Assembly (NCBI GenBank): GCA_015075175.1
Contig: JABTUV010000017.1
Coordinates: forward strand, 1 to 64,000
Length of the DNA: 64,000 nucleotides
From: a bacterium
GTDB taxonomy: Bacteria; Hinthialibacterota; Hinthialibacteria; H5-UNCL2
Direction of reading: 5' to 3'
Under the pieces are notes generated by a model that was not told the origin of the DNA, searched no databases, and saw nothing but the letters and a program-made list of their open reading frames with translations. Position 1 is the stretch's first letter; each line of letters starts with the position of its first letter. The position numbers and the translations under genes are program-made. This document shows, piece by piece, positions 7,699 to 17,013 of this stretch.

Positions 7699-9498
7699 TC
7701 AGGCTTCGCGGGCGGGGACTTCGTCCAGCATCTCCTCGTTGTCGAAGGTCACGCGCAGCACCTCTTCGACCGTGGTCACGCCCTCCATCACCTTGCGCAG
7801 GCCGGAATCGCGCAGCGTCCTCATGCCGTGCTGACGGGCGAACTCCTTCAGGTCCTGCGCGTTCATGCCCTGGTTGATGCAACGCTTGACGCCGGAAGTG
7901 ATCTCCAGAAGCTCATAGACGGCGACGCGCCCGCGATAGCCGGTGCCGTTGCAGTCGGGGCAACCCTGCGGATTGTAGAACGTGTACGTCCCGTGCGGGG
8001 GAAGTCCCAGCGAAGCCAGCAGCGCGGCGTCCGGACTGTAGGGCTGCCGGCACTTCACGCATACCCGCCGCGTCAAGCGCTGCGCCACCACCAAGTTGAC
8101 GGACGCCGTCACCAGGTAGCCGGGAATCCCCATGTCGGTCAACCGGATGAGCGTACCCGCCGCGTCGTTGGTGTGCAGAGTGGACAATACCAGGTGCCCG
8201 GTGAGGGCCGCCTTGACGGCGATCTCCGCCGTCTCCAGGTCGCGGATTTCTCCGATCATGATCACGTCCGGGTCCTGGCGCAGGATCGAGCGCAGGCCGT
8301 CCGCGAACGACAGGCCGATCTCGGGCCGCGCCTGCACCTGGTTGATTTCGTCCAGCCGGTACTCGACCGGGTCCTCGACGGTGACGATGTTGCGGTCGGG
8401 CGCGGCGATGGTCGCCAGCGCCGAGTAGAGCGTGGTGGTCTTGCCGCTGCCGGTCGGGCCGGTCACGAGGATCATGCCGTAGGGCCGGCGAATACTGCGC
8501 TGGAAGACGTTCAACTCCTCGGGGGAAAACCCCAGCCCCGTCAGGTCCAGGTTGAGGTTGCCGGCATCCAGAATGCGGATGACGATCTTCTCGCCGTTGA
8601 CGGTGGGCAGGGAGGAGACGCGGAAGTCAACGACGCGGCCGCGGTCGCGGATTTTGAAGCGGCCGTCCTGCGGGCGGCGGCGCTCGGAGATGTCCAGCTC
8701 GGACATGATCTTCAGGCGCGAGATGACGGCGTTCTGGAAGCGCTTGGGCGGCGGGGTGACCTCGTGCAGGACCCCGTCGATGCGGAAGCGCACGCGCATG
8801 TCGCGCTCACGCGGCTCGATGTGGATGTCGCTGGCGCGCGAGCGCAGGGCGTGGCTGATGTAGTGGTCCACCAGCTTGATCACGGGCGCCTGGTCGATGT
8901 CCTCGTCCAGCTCCTCGCCCGCATCCTCGGAGTCGGCGACCAGTTGCACGCTGGACTCGTCGGCGGAGGCCAGGATTTCCGCCAGCGCCGCGCCCGCCGC
9001 GTTGTAGGTCACCTCGATGGCCGCCTCGATCTCCTTTCCGCCGCGATGCACGGCTCCATGGAAGCCGGTCTTCAGGCGCAGCGTGTCCAGGAGAAAGGTG
9101 AAGGTGGGATCGGCCAGCGCCACGCGGATACGCCCGTTGCTTCGCCGCAGGGGGAGGATCTTGTAGCTGCGGGCCATGCGTTCGGACACCAACCGCGCCG
9201 TCTCCGGGTCGATCTCCTCCTCGCGCAGGGAAACGAAGGGCAGCCCATTCTGCCGCGCCAGGCTGCGCGCCAGCTCCTCGTCGGTGATCATCCCCCGCTG
9301 CACCAGCTGGCTGCCCAGCGGCTGTCCGCGGTTCTCCCCCATCTCCCGCAGTACCGCTTCCAGCTGCTGCCGGTCGATGAAGCCCTGCTCGATCAACACC
9401 TCGCCCAGGCGCGGGCGTGGACCGCGCCGCACGGCGACCGCCGGACCATTCCCCACTTGCCGCAACTCCTTCTTCTCCACCCCAGCGCTCCCCGACAT
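7699..9498 (-). CDS. GspE/PilB-type secretion or pilus assembly ATPase
   Basis: Hexameric cytoplasmic ATPase that powers type II secretion or type IV pilus extension. The 599-residue protein has an N-terminal MshEN/GspE-N domain (residues about 30-190, LGEVLIEQGFI). Its ATPase core has Walker A GPTGSGKTT at 347-355, the Walker B region DPDVIMIGEIRD at 409-420 and the His-box segment HLVLSTLHTNDA. A tetracysteine zinc site is formed by CVKC (480/483) and CPDC (513/516). GspE and PilB cannot be separated by these motifs. The ATG at 9498 is preferred; a TTG two codons earlier is possible and neither has a strong ribosome binding site. It follows the pyrK-like gene by 33 nt. No other secretion or pilus component lies in the window. 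Confidence 0.93.
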   Translation of the reverse strand: MSGSAGVEKKELRQVGNGPAVAVRRGPRPRLGEVLIEQGFIDRQQLEAVLREMGENRGQPLGSQLVQRGMITDEELARSLARQNGLPFVSLREEEIDPETARLVSERMARSYKILPLRRSNGRIRVALADPTFTFLLDTLRLKTGFHGAVHRGGKEIEAAIEVTYNAAGAALAEILASADESSVQLVADSEDAGEELDEDIDQAPVIKLVDHYISHALRSRASDIHIEPRERDMRVRFRIDGVLHEVTPPPKRFQNAVISRLKIMSELDISERRRPQDGRFKIRDRGRVVDFRVSSLPTVNGEKIVIRILDAGNLNLDLTGLGFSPEELNVFQRSIRRPYGMILVTGPTGSGKTTTLYSALATIAAPDRNIVTVEDPVEYRLDEINQVQARPEIGLSFADGLRSILRQDPDVIMIGEIRDLETAEIAVKAALTGHLVLSTLHTNDAAGTLIRLTDMGIPGYLVTASVNLVVAQRLTRRVCVKCRQPYSPDAALLASLGLPPHGTYTFYNPQGCPDCNGTGYRGRVAVYELLEITSGVKRCINQGMNAQDLKEFARQHGMRTLRDSGLRKVMEGVTTVEEVLRVTFDNEEMLDEVPAREA

Positions 9499-9531
9499 TT
9501 CCAAAAAAGACGAATGGATTCCGGCGAGGGT

Positions 9532-10425
9532 TTACCCGATCTCGTCCCAGGCGACTCGGGCCGCGTCCAGCAGCGGGCCTTCCGTGCAGGTCGTGATGTT
9601 GCGCGCGCTCCCGTCCTCGCCCCGGCCGGGGCAGACGCACGAACGGCAGACTCCCGTCCCACAGGCCATCATCTCCTCCAGCATCACCCGGCACGGGAGA
9701 TGCCGCTGCCACGCAACGAGGGCCGTCGCTTTCATCATGCCCATCGGCCCACAGGCGACCACTTCATCTCGCCCCACGCCGCCGGGAGCCGCTTCCAGCA
9801 GCTTCTCCAGTAATGCGACGCAAGTCCCGACAAACAAGTCCCGTACTAAGTGTACTGCGGAAAGATGAAATTGCATCCCAAGGGCCTTCGCCATGTAATG
9901 AAAGTATCCATCCGAAAAGCTGGGGAAGGCGGGCAGGTCGGAGAGTTGATTGATGCCGTAAACCAAGTGTTTTTCGGTAGCTGCGTCGGCCAGCGACTGC
10001 CCCCAGAAGAGCATGGGGGCGACGCCGTAGCCGCCGCCGACGCACCAGACGCGGTCCGGCGCGGGTTCGGACAGGTCCCGCCCCACGCCCAGCGGTCCCA
10101 GGAAGTCGACCCCATCGCCCTGCTCCAGCGCCGCCAGGGCCTGCGTCCCGGGACCGATGATCTTGAAGTACACCGCCAGGCCGGCGATCCGTTCCGGCGA
10201 CGGGGCAGGGTCGCCGTTGGCGTCTATCCATAAATGGATGGAGAAGGGGCGGCGCAGGAGGTTCTGCTGCGGGGCGCGGCCTTCCGGAGCGCGCAGTTGC
10301 ACGAACTGGCCCGGCACGGCCCGCCGCGCCTCGTCCGGGCACTCCAGATGCAGCTGGCCGAAGCGCCCGTCGGTCTCTTTCCGCCGGACTTTGACGTTCA
10401 ACCGGGGGGCGGGGGTGGGGGGCAA
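9532..10425 (-). CDS. PyrK-like dihydroorotate dehydrogenase electron-transfer subunit
   Basis: Iron-sulfur flavoprotein of the PyrK family, which passes electrons from dihydroorotate dehydrogenase B to NAD. The ferredoxin-reductase fold is shown by the FAD-binding RRPFSIH motif and the nucleotide-binding GGGYGVAPM. The C-terminal [2Fe-2S] site appears as CGTGVCRSC with a later cysteine in TTCTEGP. A TTG at 10425 is chosen because AAGGAG lies 9 nt before it (10440-10435) and no ATG or GTG fits. The gene overlaps the end of the preceding membrane-protein gene by 28 nt. No pyrD lies nearby, so a partner other than dihydroorotate dehydrogenase is possible. The long upstream reading-frame extension is a shadow of the neighbouring gene. 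Confidence 0.82.
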   Translation of the reverse strand: MPPTPAPRLNVKVRRKETDGRFGQLHLECPDEARRAVPGQFVQLRAPEGRAPQQNLLRRPFSIHLWIDANGDPAPSPERIAGLAVYFKIIGPGTQALAALEQGDGVDFLGPLGVGRDLSEPAPDRVWCVGGGYGVAPMLFWGQSLADAATEKHLVYGINQLSDLPAFPSFSDGYFHYMAKALGMQFHLSAVHLVRDLFVGTCVALLEKLLEAAPGGVGRDEVVACGPMGMMKATALVAWQRHLPCRVMLEEMMACGTGVCRSCVCPGRGEDGSARNITTCTEGPLLDAARVAWDEIG

Positions 10426-12164
10426 GGGGATGGTCTCCTTTCCGGGTTTCTCAAGCCTTGGGCCACGGCCAGGCCAAGCCCAAGGGTGAAGAGGAGCGGT
10501 ATGGTCGCCAGCCACTTTAGCCATCCCATCGGAGCGCGCAAGAGCTTGATGAAATAGAGGTCGTAGTCGTAATCCGAAAAAGCGGGACGAACGCCCGGCC
10601 GCCAAGGCCCCAGTTCCGGCGGCGTGGGCCGGCCGTCTTCGCTTTCCAAGAGCAGTCGCGCGTGCAGGATGGGCGTGGCATGTTTGAGGGAAAAGACCGA
10701 GCGGGCGACGAACTCCTGCGCATACTCCGCGCTGCCGCTGCGCCGATACGCCTGCTGGTAGAGTCGCAGATGACTGTCGATCGGCGAAACCAGGATTCCC
10801 AGCGCATTCATTCCCAGCGAGAGCATGGCCAGAAGGCCCAGCATGTAGGGTGCGCACCGCGCACCAACCAACGCTCCCAATGGGAGGGTAAGCAACGGCG
10901 TAATCTGGAAGACATGCCGCGGTCCCCAATCCCAGCCGCCGCCCCAATTGACCCACTTGGCCATGGCGAAGAGATGAAGGAGTATCATCGCGCACAACCC
11001 GAGCGCCAGCCGCCGGTCGCGCCGCCATAGGAGTACCCATCCCCAGGGCGCCAGGATGAGAATGGGCGAGTAAACGAGGAGTGACCGCCCCGGCGACAGC
11101 AGCAACCCGTAGAGGCCGTAGAGAAGCGGCGTGGAGAACTCAAAGCCGCCGTGCTGGCTCTCGTATCCGGTCGACAGAGGTGCGCCGAAGCGCCAATAAT
11201 TGAGCGCGAGCATGGCGCCAATGGCGAGCAGCGGCACGGCCGCGAAGCACGCAAGCTGCGCCAGCGTTGCGCGCATCCTGCGCGGCTGTGCCGCCCTATT
11301 CGTCCCATGGGTCCCATAGGTCCCATTCCCCGCGGCTACCAGCGCGGCGTACACCCCCAACCCCGCTGCCAGAAACACGCTGTCCGACCGACACAGGAGC
11401 ATCCAGCCCACACCCGCGCCGGCGAGGAGAAACTCCCGCAGGCGAGTGCGAGCGGGGCCGCGGTCGGCGCGAACCAGCCGCCACAGCGCCCAGAGCAGCC
11501 CCACGACCACGGTCGGCTCGGAGAAGAAGGTGCGCCCATGCGGCCAGGCGACGGTGCAAAGGCCGTAGAGGAGAGCGACGCCCACGCCCTTGCGCGTCGA
11601 GGCGAAGATTTCTGAAGCCAACAGGCACAAGAGCGTCGCCGCCAGGGCGGTCGTGACGGCGCCCAGGGTCGAAACACGCGCGCGCACGAGCCATGCCGCC
11701 AGGTCCTTCTCGTCGTGATGGTGTTGGAAGAACAGATCGTCGTGGGCGCGGAAGATGTTTCCGTCCCTATCCCGATAGACGCGCGCGACGCGCCCCGAAG
11801 AGAGCACGCAGTGCTGCGGGAAGACGGCGACCAAAGAGGCAGGCGCCCACCGGGCGCCGAAGCGCCCGGCCCACACCCACGGCACGGCCAGAAGCGAGTT
11901 GCCGATGCCGTACTGCGCGTACTGCCGGTCGTCGCGTCCGGCCTGAGTCGAGAAGCCCTCGGCAATGGGCGCAATCGCCAGCCCACGCCCCAAGGCCAGG
12001 CTCTCGGCGGTGCGAAACATGACCTCTTCGTCGGGGGAGAAGAGATGGCCGGCGGTGGTGGTGAGATAAAGGGCGACAAGAAGGAAAAAGAGAAGCGGAG
12101 CGCGCGGCCGGCGCCAGTCGAGTGTGCGGCCTGCCGGGACCGGGATGGAAACCTCGGGCGTCAT
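10398..12164 (-). CDS. multi-spanning membrane protein, PMT/GT39-like
   Basis: A 588-residue protein with about ten hydrophobic segments, a first transmembrane helix at residues 24-42 and an acidic pair just after it (FSPDEE). This is the place where GT39/ArnT-type lipid-linked sugar transferases carry their catalytic acidic residues. Transfer of a sugar from a polyprenyl carrier is therefore likely but the substrate is unknown. The ATG at 12164 has a GGGGA ribosome binding site. Two short repeats lie in frame inside the gene. A GTGCGCA palindrome at 10845-10868 encodes VGARCAPY, and a GGTCCCAT tandem at 11300-11330 encodes a Gly-Thr-rich stretch. First gene of an apparent three-gene operon with the pyrK-like and gspE-like genes. 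Confidence 0.72.
   Translation of the reverse strand: MTPEVSIPVPAGRTLDWRRPRAPLLFFLLVALYLTTTAGHLFSPDEEVMFRTAESLALGRGLAIAPIAEGFSTQAGRDDRQYAQYGIGNSLLAVPWVWAGRFGARWAPASLVAVFPQHCVLSSGRVARVYRDRDGNIFRAHDDLFFQHHHDEKDLAAWLVRARVSTLGAVTTALAATLLCLLASEIFASTRKGVGVALLYGLCTVAWPHGRTFFSEPTVVVGLLWALWRLVRADRGPARTRLREFLLAGAGVGWMLLCRSDSVFLAAGLGVYAALVAAGNGTYGTHGTNRAAQPRRMRATLAQLACFAAVPLLAIGAMLALNYWRFGAPLSTGYESQHGGFEFSTPLLYGLYGLLLSPGRSLLVYSPILILAPWGWVLLWRRDRRLALGLCAMILLHLFAMAKWVNWGGGWDWGPRHVFQITPLLTLPLGALVGARCAPYMLGLLAMLSLGMNALGILVSPIDSHLRLYQQAYRRSGSAEYAQEFVARSVFSLKHATPILHARLLLESEDGRPTPPELGPWRPGVRPAFSDYDYDLYFIKLLRAPMGWLKWLATIPLLFTLGLGLAVAQGLRNPERRPSPCPPPPPPG
10845..10868. repeat. in-frame GTGCGCA palindrome inside a CDS
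   Basis: GTAGGGTGCGCACCGCGCAC is nearly identical to the copies at 2219 and 58048, but here it lies inside the membrane-protein gene and keeps the frame. It encodes the short segment VGARCAPY in a hydrophobic context. Confidence 0.75.
11300..11330. repeat. GTCCCAT tandem repeat inside a CDS
   Basis: Three adjacent versions of a GTCCCATRG unit with internal dyad symmetry. They encode a low-complexity Gly-Thr-Tyr-His stretch at a loop between hydrophobic segments of the membrane protein at 10398-12164. Confidence 0.6.
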
Positions 12165-12184
12165 GATTCCCCGCGCCAGTGGTA

Positions 12185-12345
12185 ACAGGAAAAATGCAGG
12201 CAGTCACCCATTTTTCCTACCCCCGGTCCGTAGCGGCGACGTCTCGTCGCCGGTCGTGTCGGCATCTTGCCGACACAGCCGCCCACCGACGGGGACGGGG
12301 CGTCCCCGAGACCGGCGACAAGATGTCGGCGTTACGGCGCCCATG
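12185..12345. repeat. cluster of intergenic palindromes
   Basis: Contains CGGCGACGTCTCGTCGCCG, TGTCGGCATCTTGCCGACA and the partly inverted GACAAGATGTCGGCG. A related set lies at 51866-51922. It fills most of the divergent gap between the membrane-protein gene and the dockerin-tailed hydrolase; no convincing promoter was identified there. Confidence 0.65.
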
Positions 12346-12411
12346 AGGGTGAACATCGCTCACAGAGATGTTAGCATCGTTCAACGACATCGGACGAAAC
12401 GGCGGTTGCTC

Positions 12412-14550
12412 ATGCCCAGACCCCTCGCCTTCGTTCTCAGCCTCTTCCTGTCGGCGGCCGTCGGCGCCATCACCGACGCCGAAGTCTCCGCGCAACTCGG
12501 CCGCGACATCATCCCCGCCGCCCTGCCCCTGCAGCAACTGCAGGACCATCTCGAACTCTCCGTCGCCGACATCCCGAGCATCGACAACGAGACCGACTGG
12601 CGGAGCTACGCCGATTCCCTGCGCCGGCAGATTCTCGATCTCGTCATCTTTCGCGGCGAAGCGGCGGCCTGGCGAGACGCTCCTACCCGCGTCGAGTGGC
12701 AGGACGTCATCGAAAACCCCGGCCCCGGCTACCGCCTCAGGAAGTTCATTCTGGAAGTCCTGCCCGGCATGTGGGTTCCCGGCATTCTCTACGAGCCCGA
12801 GCCGATTCATTACAACATGGCGCTGGTGCTCAACTTCAACGGACACCACGCCGAAGACCTGGCCAACGCGGACAAGCAACTGCGCTGCATCAACCAGGCC
12901 AAGCGCGGCATGTACGCGCTCTCGGTCGGCTTTCTGGGCATGGGACAAACGCAGACGCCGGGGTTTTCCCACTACCGCATCAACCAGTTGGACCTGTGCG
13001 GGGCCAGCGGAGTCGCGCCGTTCTACCTGGCGATGCTGCGCGCGCTCGAGCTGGGACTCTCCTTGCCCTACGTCGATCCCGAGCGGGTCGCCGTGACGGG
13101 GTTGTCGGGCGGAGGGTGGCAGACCATCCTCTTCAGCCCGCTGGAGACGCGCGTCTCGCTGGCCGACCCGGTCGCCGGTTTCTCCGGCTTTCGTACTCGA
13201 GTGCGACACTTCCAGGACCTGGGCGACTCCGAGCAGGCGCCCGTGGACCTGGGCTGGATCGCCGACTACACGCATCTCTGCGCGCTGATGGCCCCGCGCC
13301 CGCTGCTCCTCACTTACAACCAATACGACGACTGCTGCTTTCAGGCGCCCTATGCCCTGCCCCCGCTGCTCTCCGCCGCGCGCCCCGCCTACGACCTCTT
13401 GGGCGCGCCCGGCGCCCTGCGCTCGTACATCAATTACAGTCCGGGTACGCACAACTACGGCGTGGACAATCGCCAGGCCTTCTATCGGATGCTGGGCGAC
13501 TTCTTCTACCCCGGCGACATCAATTACAGCGCGATCGAAATCCCCTCCGAGTCCGAAGTCAAGAGCAGCGCCGAGCTGCGCGTCACCCTGCCCTCGCCCA
13601 ACCAGGACTTCCATACGCTGGCGCTGGCGCTCGCTCAGAAGCTGCCCAGGAATCCCGCAATACCCGAGGACCCGTTCGCTTTCATCGCGTGGCAGGCGGA
13701 ACGGCGCGCGGTACTCTCCGAGCTCGTGCGCCTGCCGCGCTATGACGCCGTGGCGGAACTGGTGGCCAGCGAGACGGGCGAGGAGCTCTTTTCCACCGCC
13801 TGGAGGCTGGGGATGGGCGGCCGTTGGACCGTGCCGGCGGTCCTCTTGACGCCATTGGCGCCGCAGGGCGCGGCGATTCTGATCAGCGACTCGGGCCGGA
13901 CCTCTCTCACCTCGGCGGCCATGGTCCAATTGATCGTGGAGAAGCGCGCCGTCTTGGCGATGGACCCGATCTTCATCGGCGAGTCGCGGCCGGCCAGCTA
14001 TCCCGACCTGATGGCCATCATGCTGTCGGCGGTAGGGGACCGACCGCTGGGGATTTCCGCCGGGCAGGTGCTGGCGGCGGCGCATTGGCTGCGGGATGAG
14101 CAACGCCTGGGACCGCCCGCCCTCCTGGCCTACGGTTCGCGCAGCTCGCTGGTCGCCCGAGTCGCCGCCGCGCTGGAGCCGGAACTCTTCTCAGCCGTCG
14201 AAGTCCAGAGCGCCCTGCCCAGCCTGCGCCAGGTCATCACCAACAACTGGATCGTCGCCAACGGTCCGGAGTACTTCTGCTTCGGACTCTTGGAGGAGTT
14301 TGACATGCCCCAGTTGGCGGCCCTGGCGGAACCGCCGCCTCCCCTCCCCACGCCCACGCCGACATCCACCCCCGCCGGACCCGGCGACGTACTGGTCGAT
14401 GGCCGCATCGACGGGTTGGACCTCTTCTTGTTCTCATTCTATTGGCAGCAGGACGAAACCGAGTTCTCGCGCCGCGCGGACCTCCTGGACGACGGCCGGA
14501 TCGACGAAAACGACCTCCTGCGACTGATCGAGGCGCTGCAAGGTCCCTGA
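12412..14550 (+). CDS. secreted alpha/beta hydrolase with Pro-rich linker and dockerin-like tail
   Basis: A 712-residue exported protein. Residues 1-19 form a Sec signal peptide (LAFVLSLFLSAAVGA). The central region is an alpha/beta-hydrolase resembling acetyl-xylan-esterase-type enzymes, with the nucleophile elbow GLSGGG (Ser232) and a later acidic/His region. Around residues 644-660 is a Pro/Thr linker (PPPPLPTPTPTST). The last 50 residues have two Asp-rich repeats (VDGRIDGLDL, DDGRIDENDLL) like the calcium-binding duplicated segments of dockerins. Carbohydrate-ester cleavage at a surface complex is plausible, but the substrate is not shown. The ATG at 12412 is chosen as the first codon giving the signal peptide; its ribosome binding site is weak. 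Confidence 0.75.
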   Translation: MPRPLAFVLSLFLSAAVGAITDAEVSAQLGRDIIPAALPLQQLQDHLELSVADIPSIDNETDWRSYADSLRRQILDLVIFRGEAAAWRDAPTRVEWQDVIENPGPGYRLRKFILEVLPGMWVPGILYEPEPIHYNMALVLNFNGHHAEDLANADKQLRCINQAKRGMYALSVGFLGMGQTQTPGFSHYRINQLDLCGASGVAPFYLAMLRALELGLSLPYVDPERVAVTGLSGGGWQTILFSPLETRVSLADPVAGFSGFRTRVRHFQDLGDSEQAPVDLGWIADYTHLCALMAPRPLLLTYNQYDDCCFQAPYALPPLLSAARPAYDLLGAPGALRSYINYSPGTHNYGVDNRQAFYRMLGDFFYPGDINYSAIEIPSESEVKSSAELRVTLPSPNQDFHTLALALAQKLPRNPAIPEDPFAFIAWQAERRAVLSELVRLPRYDAVAELVASETGEELFSTAWRLGMGGRWTVPAVLLTPLAPQGAAILISDSGRTSLTSAAMVQLIVEKRAVLAMDPIFIGESRPASYPDLMAIMLSAVGDRPLGISAGQVLAAAHWLRDEQRLGPPALLAYGSRSSLVARVAAALEPELFSAVEVQSALPSLRQVITNNWIVANGPEYFCFGLLEEFDMPQLAALAEPPPPLPTPTPTSTPAGPGDVLVDGRIDGLDLFLFSFYWQQDETEFSRRADLLDDGRIDENDLLRLIEALQGP

Positions 14551-14610
14551 CGGGTGGCACGGGCATCCCGCCCGTGCATGACGCATGGGCACGATGCCCA
14601 TGCCACGGCG
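14551..14610. repeat. GGGCATCCCGCCC palindrome between convergent genes
   Basis: GGTGGCACGGGCATCCCGCC and the following CATGGGCACGATGCCCATG form two adjacent hairpins. They lie exactly between the ends of the hydrolase (14550) and histidine kinase (14621) genes, where they could terminate both transcripts. Confidence 0.65.
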
Positions 14611-14620
14611 GGACTTGCGT

Positions 14621-16587
14621 TCAGGCGGAGCCGGCGGGTTGGTCCAGCGCCCCCCGCACCATGCGCACCAGCTCGGAAGGTTGGTAGGGTTTGGGGATGA
14701 AGCCCGAAACGCACGGCTGCTGCAACAACTCGTGCGTGGGGTCCAGGCTGTACCCGCTGGAGAGGATGACGCGCACGTCCGGCCGGAACGCCCGCAGCCG
14801 CTCCAGCGTCTCCATACCGGACAGGTTGGGCATGGAGATCGAGGAATGACCAGGTCGATGTCGCGCTCGTGCTGGGCGTAGACCGACAGCGCCTCGCGCC
14901 CGTCGGCGGCCTCCATGACCTTGTAGCCGTGCCGCGACAGGACGGAGCTGCACAGGGCGCGGATGATCTCTTCGTCGTCGACCAGCAGAATGGTCTCAGT
15001 TCCGCGCGAAGGGGCGTCCTCGGCGGGAATAGCGACGTTGCGTGAGCCGGTCGCGGCCGCCGGCAGGTGAACTTTGAACGTGGTTCCGAAGCCCGGTTCG
15101 CTGTAGACGCTGACGCCCCCCTCGTGCTGCTTGACGATGCCGTAGACGGTCGCCAGCCCCAAGCCGGTCCCCTTGCCTTTGTCCTTGGTGGTAAAGAAGG
15201 GATCAAAGACGCGTTTGCGCACCTCCTCGGGCATGCCGATGCCGTTGTCGGAGACGCTGATGCGCACGTAGGGACCGGGGCGCGGCACGCCGGCGGAGCG
15301 GCAGGCGTCCTCGTCCAGGAGCGCGTTTTCCGCCTCCAGCGTGAGGCGCAGGGGAGCGGCGCGCCGACTGCGGGGCATCGCCTCCAAGGCGTCCCGCGCA
15401 TTCACGCACAGATTCAGGAGCACCTGGTGCAGTTGCCCCGCATCGGCCAGGACCGGCCGCAAGTCCGCCGCGCACAGCTCGCTGATCTCGATGCGGCGGT
15501 CGAAGGTGTTGCGGGCGATGCCGGCGACTTCGCGGATGACCTCGTCAACCGCAATCGGTCTCCGGACGGTTTCGCTGTTGCGCGAGAAGGTCAAGAGCTG
15601 CTTGACCAGTTCGGCGGCGCGCAGACTGGCGCGCTCGGCGTCGACCAGGAGCGAGCGCGCCCGCTCCGGCAACGGCGTGTGCAGCGCCAGCGCCAGGCTG
15701 CCCAGAATCGCCGTCAGCACGTTGTTGAAGTCATGCGCCACCCCGCCCGCCAGTTGCCCCAGCGCCTCCATGCGCTGCGCGTGCTGGAGCTGCCGCGCCA
15801 GTCCCTGCTCCTGCGTCACGTCCCGTTGCACCGCCACATATCCCGTCACCGACCCGCTCTCGCGGTCCAGCAGCGAAGAAATGGTCGCCTCCACTTCCAT
15901 GAGGCTGCCGTCCTTGTGCTTGTTGGTGAGGTGTCCGGTCCAGACCTGGCCGCGGCGCAGCGTCTCCCACATCTGCGCGTAGAACTCGGGGGGATGCTGG
16001 CCGCTCTTCAGGATGCGCGGCGTCTGGCCGACCACTTCCTCGCGTCGATAGCCGGTGTTCTTCTCAAAGGCGGGATTGACGTACTCGATGACGCCGTCGC
16101 GATTGGTGATCATAATGGATTCGGCGGCGCATTCGACAGCGGTCGCCAGGCGGAGTTTCTCCGATTCGGCGCGGCGCAGGGCGCCCTGATCGAGGCGGGC
16201 TTCCACGCGGCAGGCCTCCGCGCGCGCCACCGCCAGGCGCAGGAGCGCGCCCGCCAGTCCCGTCTCCGCTTCGTTCAGCGTAAGCACCGCCGCGCCGGTA
16301 GTCCGGCTCCAGCGCGATTTCTCGCGCTCGTCGGCCACGACGACGAGCACGGCGACGCGCTCCGCCAGGCGTGCCAGGCGCTCCCTGTCGGCCGACTCAA
16401 GGGCGCCGCTCGAGCCGTCCACGAGCAGCAGCTGCACTTCCCCTCTTGAAACGCGCGATTCGGCCTCGGTCAGGTCCCCCGCCGTGACCAGCCGCACCCC
16501 CAGCGGCCCGGCCAGCGCCATCGCCGGCGCGTGCAGCAAACCCGCTCGGTCCTCGACCAGCAAGAGACACGGCGAAAGGTCTCGCAT
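14621..16587 (-). CDS. hybrid sensor histidine kinase (PAS-HisKA-HATPase-REC), frameshifted
   Basis: Signal-transducing kinase without transmembrane segments. Order of domains: a degenerate receiver-like region (1-120), a PAS domain (about 150-255, [15 protein letters not shown]), the phospho-acceptor H-box [12 protein letters not shown] (His285), the ATPase N-box NLCVNARDA (Asn396), DNGIGMPEE (448-) and [11 protein letters not shown]. The receiver starts [12 protein letters not shown] (about 532). After ERDIDLV the frame breaks at about 14840-14850. The receiver continues in the next frame ([14 protein letters not shown] ... [12 protein letters not shown]) to a stop at 14621. A one-base deletion there restores a full 655-residue protein. 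The intact remainder suggests a sequencing error or very recent lesion. No cognate regulator is adjacent. Confidence 0.88.
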
Positions 16588-16701
16588 CCCGGTTCGCTCC
16601 TAGCGTGCGGTCCCGCCAGGGCCGCAAGGGCGTTAAAAACGACTAAAACAGCAAAAACGAAAACCGTCCCCGAGGGGTCGCCTCAACGATGCTCACTTTC
16701 C

Positions 16702-16729
16702 ATTTTAACGTAAAATAGCGGTATTTCAA
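16702..16729 (-). promoter_or_regulatory. candidate sigma-70 promoter of the histidine kinase gene
   Basis: On the minus strand TTGAAA (16729-16724), a 16-nt spacer and TAAAAT (16707-16702), each matching 5 of 6 consensus bases, lie about 115 nt before the kinase start in an unusually AT-rich patch. Consensus-based inference only. Confidence 0.45.
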
Positions 16730-16800
16730 GGCATGTGTAATGTAATATTGCGCAGTGAAGCGGACCATCCAATTTTTAAGTAGCCTTGACTCGCGGTTAC

Positions 16801-16930
16801 GGGTGGGACAGTCGCCGATTTTCCGCGCTCGGCCCGCCATTCGCTTGAGCTCCCGCTTATCAGTCGGCACTGGTCCTCGCCTGCCAGCCGCGCATTATCG
16901 CCCCCAGCCCCCCTTGCTAAGGCGGGAGCC
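16801..16930. repeat. partial GGGACAGTCGCC unit and CCCCCTTGCTAAGG palindrome
   Basis: GTGGGACAGTCGCCGATTTT at about 16806 is the left end of the 75-bp repeat family, here truncated. CCCCCTTGCTAAGGCGGGAG at 16910-16928 belongs to the CCCCCTTGTTAAGGGGG family. The 426-nt gap at 16588-17013 otherwise contains the AT-rich promoter region and no gene. Confidence 0.55.
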
Positions 16931-17013
16931 GGCACGACCTGCGGTCGTTGACTTCCCCGACGCCTCATGGCAACAATCAATCGATGAGTCCACTGACCCA
17001 AAGGTGATGTGCC

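Noticed and set aside
10426-11040. Upstream extension of the PyrK-like frame to about 500 residues
   Set aside because: The extension overlaps the membrane-protein gene in another frame and shows no homology-like motifs; TTG 10425 with a good ribosome binding site gives the normal PyrK length.
14840-14850. Programmed frameshift in the histidine kinase
   Set aside because: No slippery heptamer or conserved structure is seen, and several unrelated genes in the window have similar breaks, so an indel error is more likely.
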